Shown here one piece after another: positions 1 to 9,422 of a DNA stretch of 64,000 bases. Location of the stretch: positions 62,001-126,000 of the forward strand of contig NZ_BBQT01000001.1 in NCBI RefSeq assembly GCF_001570625.1, given 5' to 3'. How positions within the stretch are numbered: the first letter of the stretch is position 1; each line of letters starts with the position of its first letter. Source of the DNA: Syntrophomonas wolfei subsp. methylbutyratica (GTDB taxonomy: Bacteria; Bacillota; Syntrophomonadia; Syntrophomonadales; Syntrophomonadaceae). The notes under the pieces were generated by a model. The model searched no databases. It worked only from the letters and a program-made list of their open reading frames with translations, and was not told the origin of the DNA. The translations under genes and the position numbers were made by a program.

Positions 1-2935
1 TATGCTTCACCGAACCTTTCTTAAATGAAATTGCCCAGTCTGGGGAGTAATTTCCCACAGGTGTTGGGATATAGAACCCACGAGGCCCTCTGGGCAGTTT
101 GGCATAGACAATCACCTCGTCGGCGACATCCAAGTCTTGGACAAACTTTCGTTCAACGCTGTCAACAGCCGTTCCGTCTGTGAAAACGTAATCCTGTATA
201 GCGTGTTTAGCCTTAAACGCTTTCGCATACTCGTCGGAGGCGCGGCTCATGTTAAAAATGTCCTGTGAATAGGGTTCCTCAGCGCTTGGTGTATAAGTAA
301 TATGTTCCACCACAACCGACGCTTTTTGACGATTGATGATTCCTGCAACTTTGGTAATAAACTCCTCTGGGTTTTCTCGAAACAGCCATAGTTTTTCACG
401 TTTAATACCACTTAGAATCGCTGTAACTGTCCGGCGCGTAAGTGTGGTACCTTCGGCAATTTTGCCTATAAGGTCATACTCGGCAAAACTGCCCTGCGCA
501 CGATTAAGTTTTTTGGTTTCGGTATGCTCAACATTAAAATCTGTGCCTATCTGTTCTCCTTTCGTTAAGGTGTACGACAAGCGGGCAACCCGCAGTTCGC
601 TATTTATGGCAACAACGGACTTTTCAATGAGTTCTGCGCTATCAAACTCTACAGTGTATGCATACTTCTTGTTGATGCGCTCCCACAATTCCTTGAAGTC
701 CTTCCAGTTTTCATTTAGCGGGTTATCCTTGACTTTCGTTTCGTGTCCATTACCCGCAATTTCTTTCAGGATGCTTGGATCAAATATAGCTTGAACAAGC
801 TTATGGATGTTTTCTGCAAGCGGTGCCAGTTCTTCATCAAGCGGGGCAAGACTACCCGAGGCAGCGTCATTTCGGTAAGCGTCAGTGACTTCGCCCTGCT
901 TAGTGATATAACCGTTTGAGCGGAGATATACAAAAATCTCCTGAGCCTCGGTTTGCGTTATTGTTCGGGGCACCCCGTCCAAGAAGAAGGTTTTGTTTGC
1001 AAAGTAATCCACACTTGCTTTCGTCGGGCGCTCGTAAAGGTCGGACTTGATCTCACTTTGCAATTCTGCCACAAACCCTGCATAGCTTTCACTGGCGACT
1101 ACTGTCAGGACATTTATGCCGTGGACATAGCTTTCACCGCAGGCGTCAATATCCTGCCGTTCGCCATTGATGTTTACACACAGGCGCAGACCGCGACCCA
1201 CCTCCTGCCGTTTTGCCGTGGTGTTATCTGAGTGCTTCAAGGTGCAAATTTGGAATACGTTGGGGTTATCCCAACCTTCTCGCAGCGCGGAGTGAGAGAA
1301 TATGAACCTAGTTGGTTCTTCTAAGGAAAGCAAACGTTCCTTATTTTTAAGGATAAGATCATAAGCAGAAATATCATCCGAAAATTCGCTTCCACGCTTG
1401 ACAGTGCTGTTTACGGCCCTTCCCTTTTTGTCTATTGAAAAGTAGCCGCGATGGGTTTCAGAGGTTTCGATTCCTCGCAAGTAGGCTTGATACGCTGAAG
1501 GAAACAACGTCAACCGTTCATTAAGCGCAGCGGTATACTCCTCTTCAAAAATGCGCCCATATTCACCGAGGATTTCCTCGCCATCTTCGCTATATTGACG
1601 GTATTTAGCCACCTCGTCAATGAAAAAGAGAGATAGGCACTTTATACCTTGCTCGAACAGTTTCTCTTCTTTGTCAAAATGTGAAGATATGGTCTCGCGA
1701 ATTTGGATGCGCCGGATATCATCCTCGTTAACGTTACCGCTAGCTTCACCTGCTGCCAAGCTATCGCCGTTGGAGAATGTAACTACAGATCTTATCGGGT
1801 CTACCTCGGCAACAGAGACTCCTTTGTATTCCTCTAAACCGTTTGATGCTGTGTAAAGACTGTCACCCACACCAAGGGTTTGAATTTCACGTTTAATACC
1901 ACTGCCACGTTTTACTTCGAACTCCAAGCGGGCACGTGGCGGCTTCTTGCGGTCAATCACTATATCGGCAAGGTACATATACCTGTTTGTACCGCTCAGG
2001 TTCTTAAGCTCAAAACCCTTAACCTCGATTTTTTTGACGAGTTTCTTTTTGAAAGCGTCAAGTGCATCAAGTACATAAACAAGGTTGTGTGAAGTCTTAT
2101 GCGTAGCTGAGTAATTCAGTGAAAACAGGGGATTAAAGTTATTCTTCAATGCATTCTGTGTTGCTGTACCACCCATTTTTTGCGGCTCGTCCAGAATGAT
2201 AATCGGGCGGTTGGCTTTGATAACATCAATCGGACGACGGGAACCGAACTCGTCGCGCTTGGTGTAGATAATGCGGGCAGCCTCATTGCCGCTTCTGCCC
2301 TCAACATTTTTATTCTCGTTCATCGTCGTATTAAATGCCTGGGTGTTAATTATCATGACATTAATACCGGAGTTCTGCGAAAACTCATCAAGCTGGTGGA
2401 GATTCGAAGAATTATATACGAAGAACCGAGCCTTAAGGCCGTACAATTCCATAAAGTGTTCCTGGGTAATCTCAAAGGTTTTTTTGACGCCCTCGCGGAT
2501 GGCAATGCTCGGTACAACCACAATGAACTTGCTCCACCCGTATGCCTTGTGAAGCTCAAACATTGTTTTTATGTAGACATAGGTTTTGCCTGTGCCGGTT
2601 TCCATTTCCACGTCAAGTGAAACGGCACCGAGTCCTTGAACAAGCTCATTGGAGAGCTTGATATTATTTGCCATCTGAACATCACGGATATTTTTGAGAA
2701 GCTTTTCCCTGGTTAACTCCACTTCTGCATTGCGGTAAGCAGTCTCGAACTCTTCCATTGTTTGCTCTGTTTCATCTTCAAACATTGACTCCTGTGCAGG
2801 TCTTTGCTTTGGCTTTGTCGTACCCACGTCGCGGCGGTATTTGGATACACCGTAATTCGGCTGTCCGGCAAATACCTTGACTACACTTTCTGCAGCTTCG
2901 GTCTGGAAAGGCTGTATTTTAAACTGAAATTTCAT
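1..2935 (-). CDS. res: Type III restriction enzyme Res subunit, C-terminus cut by window edge
   Basis: The reverse strand encodes about 978 residues before the window edge. It is an SF2 helicase-nuclease: Walker A METGTGKT near residue 113, helicase motif II as DEPQ near 248, SATHK (motif III) near 277, and a motif VI region KRQEVGRGLRL near 578. At the very end GNYSPDWAI (about 966) matches the start of the PD-(D/E)xK endonuclease domain of Res proteins, so only a short C-terminal piece is missing. Res moves along or switches on DNA using ATP and cuts when it meets another complex bound to an unmethylated site; it needs Mod for recognition. The ATG at 2935 directly follows the mod stop codon with no gap, so the two are co-expressed. 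The family call is safe; activity is inferred. Confidence 0.93.
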   Translation of the reverse strand, partial: MKFQFKIQPFQTEAAESVVKVFAGQPNYGVSKYRRDVGTTKPKQRPAQESMFEDETEQTMEEFETAYRNAEVELTREKLLKNIRDVQMANNIKLSNELVQGLGAVSLDVEMETGTGKTYVYIKTMFELHKAYGWSKFIVVVPSIAIREGVKKTFEITQEHFMELYGLKARFFVYNSSNLHQLDEFSQNSGINVMIINTQAFNTTMNENKNVEGRSGNEAARIIYTKRDEFGSRRPIDVIKANRPIIILDEPQKMGGTATQNALKNNFNPLFSLNYSATHKTSHNLVYVLDALDAFKKKLVKKIEVKGFELKNLSGTNRYMYLADIVIDRKKPPRARLEFEVKRGSGIKREIQTLGVGDSLYTASNGLEEYKGVSVAEVDPIRSVVTFSNGDSLAAGEASGNVNEDDIRRIQIRETISSHFDKEEKLFEQGIKCLSLFFIDEVAKYRQYSEDGEEILGEYGRIFEEEYTAALNERLTLFPSAYQAYLRGIETSETHRGYFSIDKKGRAVNSTVKRGSEFSDDISAYDLILKNKERLLSLEEPTRFIFSHSALREGWDNPNVFQICTLKHSDNTTAKRQEVGRGLRLCVNINGERQDIDACGESYVHGINVLTVVASESYAGFVAELQSEIKSDLYERPTKASVDYFANKTFFLDGVPRTITQTEAQEIFVYLRSNGYITKQGEVTDAYRNDAASGSLAPLDEELAPLAENIHKLVQAIFDPSILKEIAGNGHETKVKDNPLNENWKDFKELWERINKKYAYTVEFDSAELIEKSVVAINSELRVARLSYTLTKGEQIGTDFNVEHTETKKLNRAQGSFAEYDLIGKIAEGTTLTRRTVTAILSGIKREKLWLFRENPEEFITKVAGIINRQKASVVVEHITYTPSAEEPYSQDIFNMSRASDEYAKAFKAKHAIQDYVFTDGTAVDSVERKFVQDLDVADEVIVYAKLPRGPRGFYIPTPVGNYSPDWAISFKKGSVKH

Positions 2936-4789
2936 CTACAACACCTTCCTTATCGTGTTCGGGCTGTAGGTGGAAAATACTTGCTCGAAGTTGACCATCG
3001 CGCTGTCGTTTATGAAACTGCTGTCACGGAACACGGCATAGTATGGCTTTTTCTTTGCGATTTCCGTAATTAGGTCGGTATCAACCCTGCCGAAGGAAGC
3101 AATCAGGTAGTTGTCATTGACATAGAAGGTCTCGCCATCCTGTCTGATTTTAGCTGACAGCGGGATGCCGAGGTCGAGCATAACCTGGAAGAGCAGGTCC
3201 TCCTCAGTTCGGTCAGGCTTGATGTTGTCCATGAAGCCCTCCAGGTTGAAGCTCATTTGTGCATATTCTTCGGGCGTATAGTAAACATCTTTCATATTGC
3301 TGCTGTCGAGCTTGAGGACCCGGAAGCCGATATCAAGCCCTTGCGCTGTTAATCCGGCTTCCTCACAAATTTTCGTCCCTGCTTGGCGTATACGTTTTAA
3401 TGCTATATCCCAAACAGTCCTAAATCCAGCACTTATCGCTTCGCTATTTTTATCACATTTTTCTTCAACCTGAACCATAATAAATTTTCTCGATGAAGAC
3501 AATTCATTGTTAAGCTCGAATACGGATTGTGCAGTTGTGGCTGTCCCAGAAAAAAAGTCTAAAATAATATCATTGTCATCAGAGAATGTAGCGATAAGAT
3601 ATTTTATTAATTGAACAGGCTTTACTGTATCAAAGCCATGTTTATTACCAACTAATTCGCTCAAATCGGACTTCCCGTTTTCAGCCGTTCCTGACAAGTC
3701 TGGTTCTATGTAAGTATATATTGGGTAAAGCGGGTCGTTTTCTTCGTGGCTGTATTTTTTCTCCATAGGTACACCCTCATTATTTAGTTCCATGTGATTG
3801 GTCTCAAACAAACTATCGATAGTAGATTTGCCAGCTTTCCATCGAAAATCTTCATCGGGTCTATATCCACCCGATTCAAATCGCATTGTTTCACGACGAA
3901 AAGTTCCTCGATTGGAAGTAAGGATTGTCGTTAATCTATATCTCCCCATTGCATCTTCGTGGGGATAAATTCTATCTTTAGCAGAGACAACATTATGTAA
4001 TAGTTGGTCAGGATTCTTTTTACTATAAACTACTATATACTCCGAAACTTTTTGAGGACGAAATTTCGCATTTCCTGCATTTGTGGGCTTAGCTCTTGAT
4101 TTCCAAACAAAAATGCAAACCTGATTAGAAGCCCCATAGATTTCATCCATGGCCTTAATTGTATTTGCCACTTCTTTGTCGCCGATTGATACCAAAATTA
4201 CTCCGTCCTCATGGAGCAAATCCCTTGCTACACGAAGACGAGGATAAATCATATTCAGCCAATCGGTGTGAAACCTTCCATTGCTGTCAAGATTAGGTGT
4301 AAGGCGATTACCTTGTTCGTCGTATTGCCCGTCGCGGCGCAGGAACTCACCTGTTTCTTCCGCAAAATCGTCCTCATATATAAAATCTTTCCCTGTGTTA
4401 TATGGCGGATCGATATATATCATCTTAACGCGGTTCAGGTAGGTCTCGCGAAGCAGTTTCAACACATCCAGATTGTCGCCCTCTATGTAAAGATTCTCGG
4501 TGTTGTCAAAGTCTACGCTTTCCTCGCGGCAGGGACGTAATGCCGCCGCAATGGGTGCGTTCGCCAAAAGCACTGACTTTTTCTTGTCCGGCCAAGTAAA
4601 CTGATAGCGTTCCTCTTTTCCTGACACTACCTGGGTGTTTATTTCCTGTGCGAGAATATCCGCGTCAATCGCCCGGACAACCACCCCGTTTTCATCAATA
4701 GTCTCAGTGACGGCATTGGGGAACATAGAGGCCAGCGCAGCAAATTTTTCATCAGCGAGGTTAGGGGTAGACATCTTAAGTTTATCCAT
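2936..4789 (-). CDS. mod: Type III-like DNA methyltransferase Mod subunit
   Basis: A 617-residue site-specific adenine-N6 methyltransferase of the beta class. The catalytic motif DPPYNTG lies near residue 128 and the AdoMet-binding motif DFFSGTATTAQ near 413, the order (catalytic before AdoMet motif) expected of Mod proteins. The segment between them should include the target recognition domain, so the DNA site cannot be predicted. It overlaps the upstream DUF4391 gene by 8 bases and abuts res, so the genes are translated together. The start could be the ATG at 4789 or the in-frame ATG 15 bases later; the former has a GAGG element upstream. Length and motifs are normal for the family. Confidence 0.93.
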   Translation of the reverse strand: MDKLKMSTPNLADEKFAALASMFPNAVTETIDENGVVVRAIDADILAQEINTQVVSGKEERYQFTWPDKKKSVLLANAPIAAALRPCREESVDFDNTENLYIEGDNLDVLKLLRETYLNRVKMIYIDPPYNTGKDFIYEDDFAEETGEFLRRDGQYDEQGNRLTPNLDSNGRFHTDWLNMIYPRLRVARDLLHEDGVILVSIGDKEVANTIKAMDEIYGASNQVCIFVWKSRAKPTNAGNAKFRPQKVSEYIVVYSKKNPDQLLHNVVSAKDRIYPHEDAMGRYRLTTILTSNRGTFRRETMRFESGGYRPDEDFRWKAGKSTIDSLFETNHMELNNEGVPMEKKYSHEENDPLYPIYTYIEPDLSGTAENGKSDLSELVGNKHGFDTVKPVQLIKYLIATFSDDNDIILDFFSGTATTAQSVFELNNELSSSRKFIMVQVEEKCDKNSEAISAGFRTVWDIALKRIRQAGTKICEEAGLTAQGLDIGFRVLKLDSSNMKDVYYTPEEYAQMSFNLEGFMDNIKPDRTEEDLLFQVMLDLGIPLSAKIRQDGETFYVNDNYLIASFGRVDTDLITEIAKKKPYYAVFRDSSFINDSAMVNFEQVFSTYSPNTIRKVL

Positions 4790-5399
4790 TGGAAAATTCC
4801 TCCATTTCGTTTTTAAGCTTTTTCACTTCTTCAACCAGCTCCCATTTTCGGCGAGGCTGTTTCTCGTTCATTGCCTTTTTCTCAAGCGCGGCAATTTTCT
4901 TTTTAAGCTTTTCGCGGCATTCATTGGCTATGATGGTTTCATCTAAGCTCTTACCCTTTGTGAGGTCAATGCTACCAATTTCTGCGATAATATTCTCCCA
5001 TATTGCCCCGAGGTCAAGCCCGCGTAAGTTTAGCTTCCATTCATGAAGCGATTTGCTCTCTGACACAAGAACGCGTTCAGCACGGTAAACGGCAAGACGC
5101 ACTGTGTCCTCATATTGCAAGACAAATAGCATACGCTGGTCAATCAACTTTGACAAAAGGACAATGTTCTTCTTGTCGCATTCTGGAGTTTTCAGCGACA
5201 CCAATATCAAGTAAATCGCCGAAACATCCAGGCTTGCATTGACCGCCAAAGTCTGTGGAGAAATCTCCGCTACGATTACCAAGCGGTTGATCTGTTCGTC
5301 AAACAGTTTGCGATCGTCTGGCTTCGGTTTGAATCTATCGAAAATCGCTTTTTTCGGGAGCGGCTTTTTAATCTCTGTTGATCGCGGCAGTCCAAACAT
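4782..5399 (-). CDS. DUF4391-type protein of the restriction operon
   Basis: This 205-residue protein resembles the DUF4391 family, found between a helicase and a type III-like methyltransferase in many bacterial restriction loci. The N-terminus is basic and proline-rich; the last 60 residues are highly charged (K/E-rich, probably alpha-helical). No catalytic motif is evident to me. It starts 10 bases after the helicase gene stop, with a GAGGTGG ribosome binding site, and overlaps mod by 8 bases, so it is an integral member of the operon. Its biochemical role is not established; an accessory or assembly factor for the helicase-methyltransferase complex is an inference from position only. Confidence 0.75.
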   Translation of the reverse strand: MFGLPRSTEIKKPLPKKAIFDRFKPKPDDRKLFDEQINRLVIVAEISPQTLAVNASLDVSAIYLILVSLKTPECDKKNIVLLSKLIDQRMLFVLQYEDTVRLAVYRAERVLVSESKSLHEWKLNLRGLDLGAIWENIIAEIGSIDLTKGKSLDETIIANECREKLKKKIAALEKKAMNEKQPRRKWELVEEVKKLKNEMEEFSNG

Positions 5400-5409
5400 T
5401 TATGCCACC

Positions 5410-8400
5410 TCACTTTACGGTCAGGAAGCAGACCAGCTCAAAGTCGTCCAGACCGTCAATCGTGTTCGCAGCCAGGGATATCTGTTTGCCGGAGAGAAAA
5501 CTGTCGATAGAGTTGTCCTCGTTCAAGTCCACGATGGACTTTACGGCAAAGTACAGAAGGTCCGAATAATGGCGCATATTTCTGCCGTCTTTCGTTTCGG
5601 CATTGAATTGGTGGCAAAGCTCTTGGTCCGGAACTGATTTACCCTTGCATAGACGCCTGAAAGCGTCGAGGAGTTTTTTCGGCTGCAGGTGGTCGATATG
5701 GATAACCGAGCCATCACGGACGTACACCATATAGAACGGATGAAGCTGGTTCTTGTTCTGCGGGTTGATGCCCGCATTGCGATTTTTTAAAATGTATATT
5801 GTACCATCCGGCGCATCGTCGTTTCCTCTCACAACTGCATGAAGACCGAATGGGACTTTATCGAGGTTATCGTGGTTCTTGATGTATTCAAGCAGGTCAA
5901 GCCTAAACTCATTCAGACCCAAGTCCATAATCGAAACGCCGGATTGCATTTCTTCGATGTCCACGACCTCGTTCTGCAGGCGTTCAAGCTGCGCCTTTCG
6001 GTATTCCAGGTCGCCCTGCTCCTCGGGGTCAATCGGGTTGTCGTCGCCTGTTGACGTCATAACGGAAGCTTTCATTCGGGTTTCAACGCGGCCTTTTAAT
6101 TCAAGGTACTTGTCCAAATCGATATTAGGCCAAAAGTTCACCAGCTGAATCCTGGAGTTGCAGCTACCAATACGGTCAATGCGCCCGAATCTTTGGATAA
6201 TGCGAACGGGGTTCCAATGGATGTCGTAATTGATGCAGAAGTCGCAGTCCTGAAGGTTCTGCCCCTCGGATATACAGTCCGTAGCGATGAGGATATCTAT
6301 TTCGGCGGGGTTATTGGGCATCAGTAAAGCTTTGTCCTTTGAAAGCGGCGAAAACAATGTCAGTATTGTGTTCATATCAGTGCGCGGCAGTTTGACAGTT
6401 GTCCTGCCGTCTGTCGTGCCAGTTATCATGGCCACGTCAATCCCGAACCGCTGCTTCATGAGCGGAGCGATTTGGGAATAAAGGTAGTCAACTGTATCCG
6501 AAAACGCAGAAAATAGCAACACTTTTTTGTTGCCGGGATTAAACGGCCGCTGTATCTTGTCTGAGATAATGCCTATCAATGTTTGTAGTTTTCTGTCGAA
6601 TTCAGGGGTGATGTCCTCGATCATCATTGAGAGCAGTTCGAGGGTTTCAGAGTCCTCGACTAACTTCTCACGCCAGGACACATAGTCCATATCGGCAAGG
6701 TCGATGTCCAGTTTCTTACCCTGATGCTCAAAAAAATCAGTGTTGGCGTCGTCGGCGTCAAATTCAGTATCAGTGATTTCCTGTGTGTTGATAATCTTGC
6801 TGCCACCGCTAGTGAAAGCATCGATGTCGGCAATCGTGCCGTTTATCAGCTTCCTCACCCGGTCAATCGTGATGCGGAATGAATATACAGAACTCTCAAG
6901 CCGTTTTAGGAGATTGATACACATCAAGCGACGAATGCCGATTTCGCGCCCGGCTCGGTCAATGTTTACGCTCGGGTCTATGTACTTGGCGCGGCGGCTT
7001 TCGAGCAGAAAGTCGGTTGGGATATATACAGCAAGATTTAGCCGCATAAGCTGTTCGTAGATTTCATCGTAGTCAATCGCCGATGGTAGGTCGGTCAATT
7101 TCGGGCGCAGGGCAAGCGGCTTCATTCTTTCTGGAAACTTGCCTATTTCTTCTATGTTATAGTATTTCTCAATATGCTTACGGGAACGTGCAATTGTTAC
7201 GCTGTCAAGTAATGTAAAGAAGTCAAAGTCGAGTGACCGAAGAAGGTTCTCGGTCGTGCGTTCTTCCGGGTCGAGTTTGCTCCATTTATTAAAGGCAGTT
7301 TGAGCGTTGTGAAATATTACATCAATCGGCTTTGCAGTGTCGAGTTTGTCATTTATGAGTGCAGCGTTGCCCTCGTAAGCAAGTTCAAGCTGATGCCGCA
7401 GGTCGGAGAACTTACTGTTGACTGGCGTCGCAGAAAGCATCAATACTTTTGTTTTCACGCCTTTGCGGATGACCTTGTTCAACAGGGTCAGATAACGGTT
7501 CTCGCGTTTGGCTTCACCACTCCCCGAATAATCGGCGCCATTACGGAAGTTATGCGATTCATCTATGACTACCAGGTCGTAGTTGCTCCAGTTGAGTTTC
7601 GAGAGGTCTATGCTCCCTGAAAAGCCACGCTCTCGAGATAAGTCAGTGTGGTATAGTACGTCATATCGCAGTCGGTCTAAGGCTATAGGATTATTGAGAT
7701 AGTTTTCTTTAAATGTTAGCCAGTTGTCACCTAGTTTTTTCGGACAAAGCACCAGCACGTTGCGGTTACGGAGCTCGTAGTATTTTATGACGGCCAAGGC
7801 AGTGAATGTCTTACCTAAGCCGACACTGTCGGCAAGGATACACCCGTTGTACTTTTCCAGTTTGTTGATAATTGCAAGAGCCGCGTCTTTTTGAAAACTG
7901 TATAGTTTACTCCATATTTTGCTTTCCTTGAACCCTGTCGCCTCGTTCGGCAGTACGTCCTCGTTGATATCCTCAAGAAACTCGTTAAAAATATTATAAA
8001 TGGCTACAAAATAAATGAACTCAGGCGAGTTTTCGTTGTAGGCGGCTGTGATGCCGTCAATAACCTGTTCGGTTACATCCTGAAGTAGGTTCTTGTCATT
8101 CCATATCTGTTCGAACATCTTAACATACTCTCCAGCAAGCGGAGCGTCAATGCGGTTGACCAGGTTCATTATGTTGTTGCCTCGCTCGCACCCCAAGTCC
8201 GAAGTTGTGAACGAATTTAATGGCGAATAGGCTATTGCTTCATTGGGTTTGACCACACTAAGGAATCCGCTCATCGCTCCACCGGTTATGTTAGAGCGGA
8301 AGCGTACCTTTTTCCGAATCCACTCTGCACACTCGCGGGCAATCGCCTTCTGGGTTAGTTCATTACGCAGCTTGACTTCAAATTCCGTGCCATACAAAGA

Positions 8401-8640
8401 TCGTTCGCGATTAAGCCGAGGGATATAGAACTCACGCTTCTCCTTAGGTGCTGTTTCTTTTAAGAAGGTCGGTGAAGTAAATACAAAGCGCAGCTCGTCA
8501 ATCCCATCAAGCTGCTTTTTGAGCGTTTGGTAAGCATATATTGAAAAACAAGCAGCGGCTATCGATAATTTATCACCTTTTGATACCGTTGCCGCCAAGT
8601 CATCTTTGACGGTTTTAGTCACGTTGTCAAGAATTTGCAT
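5410..8640 (-). CDS. SNF2-like helicase with PLD-like N-terminal region
   Basis: A 1076-residue SF2 ATPase. The N-terminal 150 residues have the pattern seen in helicases fused to a phospholipase-D-like domain (KGDKLSIAAACFSIYAY near residue 21), although I do not see a clear HKD catalytic motif. The helicase core has Walker A ADSVGLGKT near 270, VVIDESHNF (motif II) near 360, MLSATPVNS (motif III), an ATDCISEGQNLQ segment and QRFGRIDRIGS (motif VI) near 820. It is far longer than a bare SNF2 core. The gene lies between a small HTH gene and DUF4391-mod-res. Such helicases accompany type III-like and other anti-phage modification systems, so a role in translocation on foreign DNA is likely but inferred. 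Confidence 0.85.
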   Translation of the reverse strand: MQILDNVTKTVKDDLAATVSKGDKLSIAAACFSIYAYQTLKKQLDGIDELRFVFTSPTFLKETAPKEKREFYIPRLNRERSLYGTEFEVKLRNELTQKAIARECAEWIRKKVRFRSNITGGAMSGFLSVVKPNEAIAYSPLNSFTTSDLGCERGNNIMNLVNRIDAPLAGEYVKMFEQIWNDKNLLQDVTEQVIDGITAAYNENSPEFIYFVAIYNIFNEFLEDINEDVLPNEATGFKESKIWSKLYSFQKDAALAIINKLEKYNGCILADSVGLGKTFTALAVIKYYELRNRNVLVLCPKKLGDNWLTFKENYLNNPIALDRLRYDVLYHTDLSRERGFSGSIDLSKLNWSNYDLVVIDESHNFRNGADYSGSGEAKRENRYLTLLNKVIRKGVKTKVLMLSATPVNSKFSDLRHQLELAYEGNAALINDKLDTAKPIDVIFHNAQTAFNKWSKLDPEERTTENLLRSLDFDFFTLLDSVTIARSRKHIEKYYNIEEIGKFPERMKPLALRPKLTDLPSAIDYDEIYEQLMRLNLAVYIPTDFLLESRRAKYIDPSVNIDRAGREIGIRRLMCINLLKRLESSVYSFRITIDRVRKLINGTIADIDAFTSGGSKIINTQEITDTEFDADDANTDFFEHQGKKLDIDLADMDYVSWREKLVEDSETLELLSMMIEDITPEFDRKLQTLIGIISDKIQRPFNPGNKKVLLFSAFSDTVDYLYSQIAPLMKQRFGIDVAMITGTTDGRTTVKLPRTDMNTILTLFSPLSKDKALLMPNNPAEIDILIATDCISEGQNLQDCDFCINYDIHWNPVRIIQRFGRIDRIGSCNSRIQLVNFWPNIDLDKYLELKGRVETRMKASVMTSTGDDNPIDPEEQGDLEYRKAQLERLQNEVVDIEEMQSGVSIMDLGLNEFRLDLLEYIKNHDNLDKVPFGLHAVVRGNDDAPDGTIYILKNRNAGINPQNKNQLHPFYMVYVRDGSVIHIDHLQPKKLLDAFRRLCKGKSVPDQELCHQFNAETKDGRNMRHYSDLLYFAVKSIVDLNEDNSIDSFLSGKQISLAANTIDGLDDFELVCFLTVK

Positions 8641-8673
8641 ATGTTTTCCCTCGTTTACAAAGTTTATTATCGT

Positions 8674-8865
8674 TTACTCAATCTTTGCGCTTTTGCCGCT
8701 ATTAACCCAAGCATCCACTTCAGATATCTTAAACTTGTATTGCTTACCTATCCTACGATGAGGAATAACGCCTTTTTTTATCCAATTGCGAATGGTATCC
8801 TTGCTGACGCCAAGATACTCAGCAATTTCTTCAAGGCTGGACCATTTTTCCGGCTGGTTCGTCAT
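8674..8865 (-). CDS. Small helix-turn-helix (excisionase-like) DNA-binding protein
   Basis: A 63-residue MerR/excisionase-type winged HTH protein: residues 9-30 (SLEEIAEYLGVSKDTIRNW) form the HTH and PHRRIGKQYKFKISEVDAW the wing. It has an excellent AAGGAGG ribosome binding site. Annotation pipelines often call such proteins excisionases, but here it heads the helicase/restriction operon by 33 bases, so a transcriptional regulator of that operon is more likely than a recombination directionality factor. It begins only 56 bases after the NACHT operon ends, with no clear terminator between, so read-through from that operon is possible. Confidence 0.85.
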   Translation of the reverse strand: MTNQPEKWSSLEEIAEYLGVSKDTIRNWIKKGVIPHRRIGKQYKFKISEVDAWVNSGKSAKIE

Positions 8866-8921
8866 TGTTGTTCCTCCTTATGGATTGCCCTCTGCAGACT
8901 ACACGACAGTATTCAGGGCAG

Positions 8922-9422
8922 TTATCTAATTTCCTTGTTATATTTCAGACCATAATCCCTTTCTATGTTCTCTATTACGGAACGGAATCCCATCCGTAAA
9001 CTTCCTAAAGCACCGTTGGGTGACATATTAAACCATTCCCAATCCTGGTGGTCTATGATGAATCCATGACCATTGAAAATGCCTACTTTATCAAGATAAT
9101 TATTGCAAGCTTCAATCATATCCCGTATAGGCTGTAGCTCTTTATCGGTAAAACTCATTCCCATAACACTGCTAGCCAAGGTTTGTTTCATTTCAAGCAC
9201 AGAGGCAATGCAGTGTTCTTTCTGTTCTACTGCGCCAGGGTTAAATAAAACGCGTTTTGACTCAAGATAAACCAACAAGTTTCGATAAAAATCTTTCACT
9301 GAAGGATTATATTCACCTGATATACCACCAACAATATTACCGTTCACTTTGTTTATATTGATTATCGTTTGGTTTTTAACATCGCCATAGTTCGCGATTC
9401 TTTTGAATTCGCTGTAATTCAC
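8922..9422 (-). CDS. DUF6650-like protein with N-terminal amyloid-like motif
   Basis: A 166-residue protein when started at the GTG at 9422, which overlaps the TAG stop of the NACHT gene by one base (TAGTG) and has a GGAGG site 10 bases upstream. Residues 10-29 read ANYGDVKNQTIININKVNGN, nearly the same motif as in the two genes upstream. The rest (LLVYLESKRVLFNP ... HCIASVLEMKQTL ... RDMIEACNNYLD) resembles the DUF6650 family, a small all-alpha family of unknown function, and ends in an aromatic segment (HQDWEWFNMSPNGALGSLR). I infer that it is recruited to the NACHT protein through the shared motif, as an effector or a regulator. The family assignment rests on memory of its pattern only. 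Confidence 0.75.
   Translation of the reverse strand: MNYSEFKRIANYGDVKNQTIININKVNGNIVGGISGEYNPSVKDFYRNLLVYLESKRVLFNPGAVEQKEHCIASVLEMKQTLASSVMGMSFTDKELQPIRDMIEACNNYLDKVGIFNGHGFIIDHQDWEWFNMSPNGALGSLRMGFRSVIENIERDYGLKYNKEIR

Noticed and set aside
8674-8865. Excisionase of the prophage
   Set aside because: The HTH type is not specific and the gene is the first of the restriction operon, far from the recombinases and from tyrosine integrases.
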